In this document: piece after piece, positions 1 through 7,046 of the stretch
Layout: the number at the start of each line of letters is the position of its first letter
Numbering within the stretch: position 1 is the first letter of the stretch
The notes under the pieces: generated by a model
Seen by the model: only the letters and a program-made list of their open reading frames with translations
Told to the model about the DNA's origin: nothing
The model's database searches: none
Origin: an uncultured bacterium
GTDB taxonomy: Bacteria; Planctomycetota; UBA1135; GCA-002686595
Direction: 5' to 3'
DNA length: 13,082 nucleotides
Assembly (NCBI GenBank): GCA_913058555.1
Contig: CAJXRJ010000141.1
Location: forward strand, 1 to 13,082
Translations under genes and position numbers: made by a program

Positions 1-16
1 TGTGTATAAGAGACAG
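1..16. other. Residual Nextera/Tn5 mosaic-end adapter
   Basis: The first 16 bases (TGTGTATAAGAGACAG) are identical to the 3' 16 bases of the Tn5 mosaic-end adapter used in transposase-based sequencing libraries. This is library sequence, not genome. It marks an untrimmed contig or read end and artificially terminates the minus-strand gene that runs into it; read through, it would add the spurious residues LSLIH to that protein. Confidence 0.96.
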
Positions 17-1009
17 GTACTGCTCAACCCCCGCAAAGGCGTCCACCATCGCGCGCTGGCTGGCATCCCCGGCGGCCTGCTGGCGGCGCCAGGAGTCAGC
101 CGCTTGCTCCCGCACTCGGCTGTCGGAGCGGGCGATCCGTTCCGAAGAGCGACGCAGCGCCTCCAGACTCGCCATGGCGGCCTGATGCCGCGCACGCCCG
201 ACGACCATGTTCATGACGTGCCGCCGCTGGGCCCATTCTTGGGTCGGCTGAACCGAACCCGAAACGGTGTAGAGGAATGGCCGCGCGCCATCGAATTCGC
301 CCTTCTTCGCGCGAACAGAAACGGGCGAGGTGAAGTTCCACACGGTCGAGCGGTACCAGCCGCCGATGCTCGACTGGTTCTGGGTTTCGATCTTCATCAG
401 GTAGAAGAGGATCTCTTCCTCCCAAGACTCGCCGTCCAAGCGGTAGCTCACCCTCACACGAGGCACGTCGAGGGTCACGGCGGTGGAGGTTTGGTCGCCA
501 CCGAAGGAGCTGGTCCCCGCCCGCTCCATCTGCTTCGCCGTGGCCCCGAAGAGGCCCTCGAAGACGTTGAGCATCGGCTTGACCGAGTCGGACTCGATCA
601 CGCGCACCCGGCGAGCGCCCGGGCGCTTTCGCTTGAGGATCTCCAGGACCGCCACGTCCTTCGCCTCGGAGTCCGCACGGAGTCGCGTGGCGGGGATCGT
701 CCCCGGCGCCATGGGCATGTTCGACTCCATGACGGTCGCCGTCCCGCTCCGATGGAAACTGACCCCCATCCCATCTGGACCCGTCAGGTCCAGGGCTAGG
801 TGGCTGATCGCCGTCTCCTGGGGCGTCCAAACCGCGCCCCCGCGGACCCGCCATCCGTCAGGGACGAGCATGGTGTGCGACTGCTCGATCCCCATGGCAC
901 GGTCCTGGACCGAGGCCGGGCGAAGGACCCGTGTCCCCTCGGAGGCCGGGGCAAGGGCGACGAGGAGGGCAAAGGCCGCGGTGCGGTAGGAGGAGGCGAG
1001 GAAGGACAT
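17..1009 (-). CDS. Exported protein of unknown function, 3' end missing
   Basis: The reading frame opens at the ATG at 1009 and stays open for 331 codons until it meets the adapter, so the true stop is not in the window. The N-terminus (MSFLASSYRTAAFALLVALAPASEG) has a short basic region, a hydrophobic core and small residues typical of a Sec signal peptide, so export is likely. After it come LVPDGWRVRGGAVWTP (about 48-63) and a mixed alpha/beta body. From about residue 265 the protein is helical and rich in Arg, Gln and Ala, ending in AFAGVEQY where sequence is lost. The opening 'VP-x-GW-x-x-x-GG-x-x-W' and the late 'GVEQY' recall a family of uncharacterised exported proteins, from memory only. 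No catalytic motif is recognised and no function is assigned. It is divergent from the dipeptidase gene across 214 bp. There is no Shine-Dalgarno sequence ahead of the ATG; an internal ATG at codon 39 would remove the signal peptide and is less likely. Confidence 0.8.
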
Positions 1010-1223
1010 GGCTGATGGCTTGGGTGGCAGTGGGATGGCGAGCGGACGAACCGCGGACAAGAGCCCATGCGAGCCCACGGCGACGGGACTGCCACGAATC
1101 TACGGATCGGGTACGTCTTTCGTCCAATCCCCCCCCCAAGGCCCCAGGAGAGCCATCGGAAGCGGCTTCCAAGGGGTGCAGGCGCTATCTTGAGACTCCC
1201 CCCAGTCTCCCACAGCGCTCCCC
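1010..1223. promoter_or_regulatory. Divergent intergenic region
   Basis: These 214 bp separate two divergent genes and must hold both start signals. I see a run of nine C at 1129-1137, an interrupted palindrome GGAAGC-G-GCTTCC at 1158-1170 that could be an operator, and a -10-like TATCTT at 1186-1191 on the plus strand without a convincing -35 box. A nested inverted repeat directly before the downstream start is listed separately. No RNA gene is apparent. Confidence 0.45.
1182..1218 (+). promoter_or_regulatory. Nested inverted repeat in the leader of the propeller-dipeptidase gene
   Basis: An inner perfect 6-bp inverted repeat (GAGACT at 1192-1197, AGTCTC at 1204-1209) encloses a loop of six C. 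An outer 5-bp repeat (GCGCT at 1182-1186, AGCGC at 1214-1218) surrounds it with an internal loop of 5 and 4 nt. The structure ends five bases before the ATG at 1224, where a ribosome would bind. It could be a translational control hairpin or a DNA operator. The stem is short, so chance is possible. Confidence 0.35.
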
Positions 1224-3362
1224 ATGAGAACCAGCCTCCTAGCCTTCGGCCTCACCGCCGCCCTCCTCCCATCCGGCGCCTTCGCCCAACACCGCGTTGT
1301 CCTGCAAGGGAACGGGCGCCTCGTGGTCCTGAGCGCCGACGGGAAGGCGGATTGGGAGATGCCCTGGGGTGCGATCCACGACCTTCACATGCTCCCGAAC
1401 GGGAACTTGATGGTGCAGCGCGGCTCCTCGGAAGTGGTCGAGATCGAGCCCACTACCCAGCGCGTCGTATGGAGCTACGACTCCGCGACCCGCGGAGGCA
1501 ACGCTGAAAAGAAGGTCGAAGTCCATTCCTTCCAGCCCCTCCCCAGCGGCAACGTGCTCATCGCTGAGAGCGGCCCCGGCCGCCTGATCGAGGTGGACCG
1601 CCTGGGCCGCATCCAGCGCGAGATCGCCCTGAAGCTCGACCGGCCCCACCCCCATACCGACACGCGGCTCGTGCGCCAGCTCGATGGCGGCAACGTGCTG
1701 GTGGCCCACGAGGGCGACGGAGTGGTGCGTGAATACGAGGGCGCGACGGGCAAGGTCGTCTGGGAGTACGACGTGCCGATGTTCGGCAAAGACCCCGAGG
1801 GCGGCCATGGGCCGGACGCCTTCGGGGACAAGTGCTTTGCGGCCGAGCGCCTTGCCAATGGCAACACGCTCGTGGCGACGGGCAATGGCCATTCATTGAT
1901 CGAAGTGACGCCGGGGGGAGAGATCGCGTGGTCCCTTCAGCAAGATGACTTGGAGGGCATCCGCCTCGCTTGGGTGACGACCATCCAGGTCCTTGCGAAT
2001 GGCAACTATGTGCTCGGGAACTGCCACGCTGGAAAGGGGCAACCGCTCCTGATCGAGTTAGAGCCCAAGACCAAAAAGGTCGTGTGGACCCTGGACCGCT
2101 TCGACGACTTCGGGAACTCCGTCTCCAACTCCTTGGTTGTCGACGATGGCCCAGACGCGGAACTCCACGCACGAGCCCGACGGATCCACCGGAAGGCCGT
2201 CACCTTGGACACCCACAAAGACATCTCAACCACCCTCGCGTCCCCCGACATTCCCGAGGATCCCGCCGAAGCGGAGCGGGCCCGCCTGAGGAACGACCCG
2301 ACGGTCTGGGGCACCAACCAAGTCGACTTCCCGAAGATGGTTGCAGGCGGACTCGACGTGGCGTTCTACATCGTCTACGTCGGCCAGGGCGCACTGGACG
2401 AGGAGGGTTTTGCCCTCGCCCGCACCCAGGCCCTCGCGAAGTTTGACGCCATCGAGCGCATGGCCAAGCGCTATCCCGAGCACATCGAGATCGCCCATTC
2501 CGCGGACGACGTGGAGCGCATCGCTAAGGCGGGCAAACTCGTCGCCTGCATCGGCATCGAGAACGGGTACGCGATGGGGACAGACCTTTCCGCCATCGAA
2601 GAGTTCCATCGGCGCGGCGCACGCTACATGAGCCTGACCCACAACCGGCATAGCCAGCTCGGGGACTCGAACACGCCCCCCAGCAGCCCCCTGCACGGTG
2701 GACTCTCCGAGCTTGGCCGTCGCGCCATCGAGGAGATGAACCGCGTTGGCATCATGGTCGATATCTCCCACGCAGGAGAGGTCACGTCCCTGCAAGCCAT
2801 CGCCCACTCCAAGGCACCGGTGATCGCATCGCACTCCGGCGTCGACGGCATCTTCAAGCACGGCCGCAACCTCTCCGACGCGGAGCTCCTGGCGCTCAAG
2901 GAAAACGGCGGCGTCATCCAGTGCGTCGCATTCGCAAGCTACGTCAAAGATCTCAGCGACCGGATCAAGTTCATCGCAAAGACCCGCAAGGAACTCGGCC
3001 TGCCCGTCCAGCGGCGCCGCAGCCAAGCGGTGGACACGTCCCCCGAAACCCAGGCCAAGATGAAAGCCCTGCGTGAACGCATGCAGGCCTTCGACGCGAC
3101 CTACGACGACTCCAGCGTGCGCCACTTCGCCGATCACATCGACTATGCCGTGAAGCTCATTGGGATTGACCATGTGGCCATCAGCTCCGACTTCGACGGC
3201 GGCGGGGGCGTGCTCGGCTGGAACGACGCGAGCGAGACCTACAACGTCACCCTCGAGCTCGTGCGCCGCGGCTACTCCGATGAGGACATCATGAAGCTCT
3301 GGTCTGGCAACACCCTTCGGGTACTGCGGGCCGTGGAGGAGGTGGCGGCTAAGAGCCGCTAG
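1224..3362 (+). CDS. Secreted beta-propeller / membrane dipeptidase (M19) fusion
   Basis: A 712-residue protein with a clear signal peptide ending AFA at residue 21. Residues about 24-310 contain five or six propeller-blade repeats of the PQQ/arylsulfotransferase-like type: each has a 'PNGNLM', 'PSGNVLI', 'DGGNVLV', 'ANGNTLV' or 'ANGNYVL' strand followed by 'GK-VVWEYD'-like strands (about 54-86, 103-135, 147-183, 206-238, 253-291). Residues about 322-705 form a complete zinc-dependent M19 dipeptidase (renal dipeptidase family), which cleaves dipeptides, often with broad side-chain and D-residue tolerance. The metal-site pattern is intact: H331 and D333 (HxD), bridging E446 (GIENG), H516 (DISHAG), H537 (ASHSG) and D656 (SSDFDG). 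M19 enzymes are usually about 350-420 residues without such an N-terminal domain, so the fusion is unusual. The propeller may bind substrate or cell wall; that is inference. The next gene starts 10 bp after the stop, suggesting one transcript. No Shine-Dalgarno sequence precedes the ATG. Confidence 0.93.
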   Translation: MRTSLLAFGLTAALLPSGAFAQHRVVLQGNGRLVVLSADGKADWEMPWGAIHDLHMLPNGNLMVQRGSSEVVEIEPTTQRVVWSYDSATRGGNAEKKVEVHSFQPLPSGNVLIAESGPGRLIEVDRLGRIQREIALKLDRPHPHTDTRLVRQLDGGNVLVAHEGDGVVREYEGATGKVVWEYDVPMFGKDPEGGHGPDAFGDKCFAAERLANGNTLVATGNGHSLIEVTPGGEIAWSLQQDDLEGIRLAWVTTIQVLANGNYVLGNCHAGKGQPLLIELEPKTKKVVWTLDRFDDFGNSVSNSLVVDDGPDAELHARARRIHRKAVTLDTHKDISTTLASPDIPEDPAEAERARLRNDPTVWGTNQVDFPKMVAGGLDVAFYIVYVGQGALDEEGFALARTQALAKFDAIERMAKRYPEHIEIAHSADDVERIAKAGKLVACIGIENGYAMGTDLSAIEEFHRRGARYMSLTHNRHSQLGDSNTPPSSPLHGGLSELGRRAIEEMNRVGIMVDISHAGEVTSLQAIAHSKAPVIASHSGVDGIFKHGRNLSDAELLALKENGGVIQCVAFASYVKDLSDRIKFIAKTRKELGLPVQRRRSQAVDTSPETQAKMKALRERMQAFDATYDDSSVRHFADHIDYAVKLIGIDHVAISSDFDGGGGVLGWNDASETYNVTLELVRRGYSDEDIMKLWSGNTLRVLRAVEEVAAKSR

Positions 3363-3372
3363 GACCATCACC

Positions 3373-4803
3373 ATGCGCATTCCCATTGCTTGCCTGCTTC
3401 TGGCTTCGACCTTCGCCCAGCCCCAAGATTCGACGCTGGATTCGACGCCGGATCCAACGCCGGGGCATGAGCTGCTCCGGCCGAACTTCCTCGTCGTCGT
3501 CACCGACGACCAACGCTTCGACCAGTTAGGGTGCGCCGGACACGCCGTCCTGCGCACACCGGTCATGGACTCCCTGGCGAAACGGGGCGTGCGCTTTACC
3601 AACGCCTTCGTCACCACGCCGATCTGCGCCGCGAGCCGCGCGAGCCTGATGACCAGCCGCTGGGAGGGAAGCCACGGCTACACGTTCGGCACGCCGCCCA
3701 TGGGTCCCGAACTCGCGGAGGACACCTACTTCGAGCGACTGCAGAAGGCCGGCTACCGCACGACCTATGCGGGAAAGTGGGGCGTTCGTTTCACCCCGGG
3801 CGAACGGGCGAAGATGTTCGATGACATCAAGGTCATGGCGGCGCCCTACATTCGAAAGAATGGCGACCGCACTCACCTGACCGATCGCACCGCCAATGCC
3901 GCCATCGCGCAGATGCCGGCAGACGGCTCCAAGGGTCCTTTCTGCATGACGGTGTCCTTCAACGCTCCCCACGCCGAGGACCCCCACCCCGACCAGTACA
4001 TCCCACCGCCGGACTTGGCGGGCATGTACGAAGATGCGGAAGTCCCTGTCCCGCCCTACGCCACCGAGGGCTTCAGCGTGCTCCCGCCGTTTATCCAGGA
4101 GTCCATGGGCCGCCGGCGATGGGGCTGGCGGTTCGACACCCGGGAGAAACAAGTACGTAGGACGAAGGATTACTGGAGCATGATCTCGGGGGTCGATCGG
4201 GCCCTTGGGCGAATCCTCTCCGCCCTTGAGGAGCGCGGGTTTGCGGACAACACCATCGTGATCCTGATGGGCGACAACGGCTACTTCCTGGGCGAGCGGG
4301 GGCTCGCCGGCAAATGGCTCATCTACGAGGAGTCCATTCGCGTCCCGCTCATCGTCTATGACCCTCGCAGCCGCCCGGCAGTGAGCGAAGGCCCAGCGGC
4401 AGCGGCGGTGGAGCCGGGCACGACGCTCTCCCCCATGGTGCTCAACGTCGACGTGGCCCCCACATTGGTGGACCTCGCGGGCCTCCCGGTTCCCGAGTCC
4501 TACGAAGGGCGCAGCTTGGTGCCGCTCCTCCAAGGGGAAACACCGCAGTGGCGCACCGACTTCCTGATGGAACACCGCTTCGACAACAAGGAGATCCCGA
4601 AGAGTGTCGGACTGCGCGGCCCGCGCTGGGTCTATGCGCTCTACGACGAGCAAGAGCCGCCGTATGAGCAGCTCTTCGATCTCGAGACCGATCCGGCGCA
4701 GCTGAAGAACCTGGCGGGCGACGAGACGTACCAAGCGGCCCTTGAGGCCGCCCGAGCCAGGTGCTCGGCGCTACGACTCGCGCCCTCTGGACGCGAGAAA
4801 TAG
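3373..4803 (+). CDS. Secreted sulfatase (arylsulfatase/alkaline phosphatase superfamily)
   Basis: A 476-residue type I sulfatase that should hydrolyse sulfate esters. Seen in the sequence: a short signal peptide (1-15), a repetitive linker (19-30), calcium-binding aspartates D45 and D46 in VVVTDDQ, the formylglycine region C85-A-A-S-R89, the second metal pair D301/N302 in MGDNGYF, and K314 in LAGKW. The C-terminal part (LFDLETDPAQLKNLA) is the usual end of the family. The residue at the canonical proline position of C-x-P-x-R is Ala; such CAASR sulfatases are common in Planctomycetota by my recollection, and C85 should still be the residue matured to formylglycine. No maturation enzyme is encoded nearby. 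The substrate cannot be read from sequence; a sulfated polysaccharide is plausible given the exported location and the esterase elsewhere in the window. It lies 10 bp after the dipeptidase fusion and is probably co-transcribed with it. Confidence 0.95.
   Translation: MRIPIACLLLASTFAQPQDSTLDSTPDPTPGHELLRPNFLVVVTDDQRFDQLGCAGHAVLRTPVMDSLAKRGVRFTNAFVTTPICAASRASLMTSRWEGSHGYTFGTPPMGPELAEDTYFERLQKAGYRTTYAGKWGVRFTPGERAKMFDDIKVMAAPYIRKNGDRTHLTDRTANAAIAQMPADGSKGPFCMTVSFNAPHAEDPHPDQYIPPPDLAGMYEDAEVPVPPYATEGFSVLPPFIQESMGRRRWGWRFDTREKQVRRTKDYWSMISGVDRALGRILSALEERGFADNTIVILMGDNGYFLGERGLAGKWLIYEESIRVPLIVYDPRSRPAVSEGPAAAAVEPGTTLSPMVLNVDVAPTLVDLAGLPVPESYEGRSLVPLLQGETPQWRTDFLMEHRFDNKEIPKSVGLRGPRWVYALYDEQEPPYEQLFDLETDPAQLKNLAGDETYQAALEAARARCSALRLAPSGREK
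3427..3462 (+). repeat. Three tandem 12-bp units encoding a sulfatase linker
   Basis: Three consecutive 12-bp units (GATTCGACGCTG, GATTCGACGCCG, GATCCAACGCCG) encode DSTL-DSTP-DPTP, residues 19-30 between the signal peptide and the catalytic domain. The units are in frame, so gain or loss of one changes linker length without shifting the frame. Confidence 0.85.
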
Positions 4804-4826
4804 CGCTCGCCGCGCTTCACGCCCCA

Positions 4827-6188
4827 CTACTTGTCCCCGGCGCCAGCCTTGCCCGCAGCATCCTTGCCCAGGGGGGCTGGCTCCTCCCCGAACGGCACAC
4901 GGGCGATGACGGTGTCGCCCTTCCCGTCTTCTCCGGTGATGCTCTGGATCGTCCAGAGATCCCGGAGGTTGTCGCCATCGATGACGCTGCCACTGTAGTC
5001 GCCCCACGACACCCCATCCGTGGCGCCCTTGCCTTCGCCGAGGCTCACCCTCTCCCGGAGGGTCCCCTTGGCGTCAGCCTTGCGGCGGATCGCCAGCCGG
5101 GGGCTGATAAACATGTCGGGACTGGTCTCCTGGAAGCCCACGAGCACATCCTCCCGGGCGTTGACCGCCAGGGTCGGCTGGATGTAGCTTGAGGTCTCGC
5201 TCTTCAGGAGTCCGGTTTGCACGAGGGTGCCGTCGAGCTTCATCTGATGCCACTGAACGGCCGCACGCCCCTCGCAGTTGACGGCCTGAGCGAACCAGAT
5301 GTACCCATTCTGAAGGACGAGGTTCTTCGGGTTGCGGTCCCCCGACGCGGTGACCTGCTCGGTTCCTTTCTGAGGAGACTTGGGCGGATAGCCATTGAAC
5401 GAGAGCCCATGGACCGCGGAGCCAATGACCGTCGCGGCCGGAGTGCCGTCCTTGCCCGCATCGACCCGAGTCACCGTGATCTTCTTGCGGCCGACGTTGA
5501 CGAAGTGCAACGCGTCCACGGGGTCCTGGGTCGCGACGGGGTGGCCAAGGGAGCCCTTGAAATGGAACGCCGTCGCCTTCTTTCCCGCCTTGGCCTCCGC
5601 CATCGACAGGACAAACGTGCGGTCCTCCCCGCCGGGGAACGAATAGCCAATCCAAGCCCGGCTGAAGCCGATGCCGCCTCCGTCGACGCCCCCAGGGGCG
5701 GGGACGGGGTACGTATTCCAAGCCCCCGTTGGGTCGTCCGACTCCGACACCGAAATGTTCACTGGCTTCAGCTTGGCCTTGTCCCACGGGTTCCAAAGAT
5801 CGAACCCGAAAACACGGTTGTGGGGATCAAAGAACATCTTCGGATCGATCCCGCCGTTGAACCCGGACTGCGGCACGCCTTTGACGAACTGGCCGTCCTT
5901 CTTGTAGATCACGAGCCCGCTGTTGGTCCCGTGGAGAACAAACCCGCCGCCCACCGCGATCTGCGGATCCACCTGGCGATTGCCATCCATCGATCCGTCG
6001 AACACCAGCAGCCCCGAGACCTCCCGGGCACCTCCCCCTTGACGCCGTTCTCGGGTCTTGCCCCCGCGGTCGAAGTCCGCGTTGTGAATGGGCTCGATCA
6101 CCTCCGTTCTCGAGGGCAGCTGAGCTTCTGTTTGAGGGGCTACCAAGGCAGCTAGAAGGGCCGATGCGGAAGTCAGGAGAGAGAGCAT
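4827..6188 (-). CDS. Exported beta-propeller-like protein of unknown function
   Basis: A 453-residue protein with a signal peptide (hydrophobic core 2-17, likely cleavage near TEA at 20-22). Its motifs follow a pattern found in many secreted bacterial proteins with a sialidase-like or propeller fold: DPQIAVG (74-80), then HGTNSGLVIYKKDG, DPKMFFDPHNRVFGFDL (115-131), VSESDDPTGAWNTYP (147-161), a second sampling strand IQPTLAVN (336-343) and the closing SWGDYSGSVID (394-404). No sialidase Arg triad or other active site is evident, so a binding or structural role is as likely as catalysis. The C-terminus (GKDAAGKAGAGDK) is low complexity. It converges on the sulfatase gene with a 23-bp gap that shows no terminator hairpin. 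Upstream, 57 bp separate it from the two-helix membrane protein gene on the same strand, so co-transcription is possible. No Shine-Dalgarno sequence is visible. Confidence 0.88.
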   Translation of the reverse strand: MLSLLTSASALLAALVAPQTEAQLPSRTEVIEPIHNADFDRGGKTRERRQGGGAREVSGLLVFDGSMDGNRQVDPQIAVGGGFVLHGTNSGLVIYKKDGQFVKGVPQSGFNGGIDPKMFFDPHNRVFGFDLWNPWDKAKLKPVNISVSESDDPTGAWNTYPVPAPGGVDGGGIGFSRAWIGYSFPGGEDRTFVLSMAEAKAGKKATAFHFKGSLGHPVATQDPVDALHFVNVGRKKITVTRVDAGKDGTPAATVIGSAVHGLSFNGYPPKSPQKGTEQVTASGDRNPKNLVLQNGYIWFAQAVNCEGRAAVQWHQMKLDGTLVQTGLLKSETSSYIQPTLAVNAREDVLVGFQETSPDMFISPRLAIRRKADAKGTLRERVSLGEGKGATDGVSWGDYSGSVIDGDNLRDLWTIQSITGEDGKGDTVIARVPFGEEPAPLGKDAAGKAGAGDK

Positions 6189-6245
6189 AGGAGAGCTGTG
6201 AACGAGGGGAGGACGGATGGAAGAGCGTGTCGCCAGCGAAGGATT

Positions 6246-6971
6246 CTATGCTCCGTATCGGTCCAGAGTGCCGTTCCAAGAACGAACCTGAGCACCCGTG
6301 TCTTGGCCCATGAGCCCGTCCAGGTGCGCCGCAAGGACCAGGCGGTGCTCCCCTGAGGACGTCAGCACGTGCACCGCTTCCTCCATGAAGACGGACTCCA
6401 CAAAGTGAAACGCTTCGATCAAGTCCGCGTTCGAATCCGACACGGAGCGCCACGGCCCCGTGGGGGCGAAGATCTCCCCAAGACCGTCACGGAGCCGGAT
6501 CGTCACCACGTCATTCGTATCCGCAGCTTCCAGCTCGATCACCCGGTCGTCATCGACGCCGCGGGAGCGAAAGGAAACGTTCACGCCGCGCTCGCTGATC
6601 CGCACGTCGGGATGATCCCTTGACCAATACTTCTCCGTCAGTCGGGAAAGCGCATCGGAGACGGTCGGGGGCACCTCCACTCCCCAGGGGGAAACGAAAG
6701 TCGGGGTCTTCCGCCGCCCGCTGGAAGCAGCCGGCTCCGGCGCCTCAAGGGTGGGGCTTGAACCGGCCTCGTCCAGGCCCTTCCGCCTGCCTTTTTCGTA
6801 GACCCCGTTGATGAAGAGACCCAAAACGCCGCCCAGCACGAGCAGCAGCAAGACCCCCCCGAGGTCGATATGAAAATGCCCGCCGACAAGCGCCAGCAGC
6901 ACCCCGCCGCCGATCACTATGGACGTGCAGCCGAGCGCCCCGAAGAGGCACGATTCACCTTGTCCAGCCAT
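6246..6971 (-). CDS. Two-helix membrane protein of unknown function
   Basis: A 241-residue protein from the ATG at 6971; an in-frame GTG at 6977 would add two residues. The N-terminal 55 residues hold two hydrophobic, glycine-rich segments (about 11-29 and 36-53) that should form a transmembrane hairpin, followed by a basic stretch (EKGRRKG) that would place the rest on the cytoplasmic side by the positive-inside rule. A Pro/Ser-rich linker (about 68-85) leads to a soluble domain of about 155 residues with alternating strands (VRISERGVNVSFRS, RVIELEAADTNDVVTIRL) and a helical C-terminus. I recognise no family or active site. It sits between the serine dehydratase and the propeller-like gene on the same strand, with 71 and 57 bp gaps, so its operon membership is uncertain. 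Codon use looks like the neighbours. Confidence 0.78.
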   Translation of the reverse strand: MAGQGESCLFGALGCTSIVIGGGVLLALVGGHFHIDLGGVLLLLVLGGVLGLFINGVYEKGRRKGLDEAGSSPTLEAPEPAASSGRRKTPTFVSPWGVEVPPTVSDALSRLTEKYWSRDHPDVRISERGVNVSFRSRGVDDDRVIELEAADTNDVVTIRLRDGLGEIFAPTGPWRSVSDSNADLIEAFHFVESVFMEEAVHVLTSSGEHRLVLAAHLDGLMGQDTGAQVRSWNGTLDRYGA

Positions 6972-7015
6972 GGGCACATGCTAGCGCCGGCCACTCGAGG
7001 GAACACGGCCCAACC

Positions 7016-7046
7016 CTGACGTGTCCGGCCCCCGGACCGGCGTCAG
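7016..7046 (-). terminator. Hairpin overlapping the stop of the serine dehydratase gene
   Basis: A two-part inverted repeat: outer CTGACG (7016-7021) with CGTCAG (7041-7046), inner GTCCGG (7023-7028) with CCGGAC (7032-7037), with a 3-nt loop and a bulge of one base against three. The outer arm includes the TGA stop at 7043-7045. GC-rich pairing at the gene end suggests a terminator or 3' mRNA stabiliser, but no U-tract follows on the minus strand, so intrinsic termination is uncertain. Confidence 0.45.

Noticed and set aside
96..854. 252-codon open frame on the minus strand
   Set aside because: It overlaps the partial exported gene in another frame. The product is Gly/Arg-rich with no signal peptide, whereas the 17-1009 frame has a normal composition.
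2226..3617. 463-codon open frame on the minus strand
   Set aside because: It lies antisense to the M19 domain, which has intact motifs. The product lacks family features and is His/Val/Ala-rich, as expected for a mirror frame in high-GC coding DNA.
3526..4734. 402-codon open frame on the minus strand
   Set aside because: Antisense to the sulfatase with its full motif set; composition is that of a mirror frame.
5217..6155. 312-codon open frame on the plus strand
   Set aside because: Antisense to the propeller-like exported gene, which has a signal peptide and family motifs.
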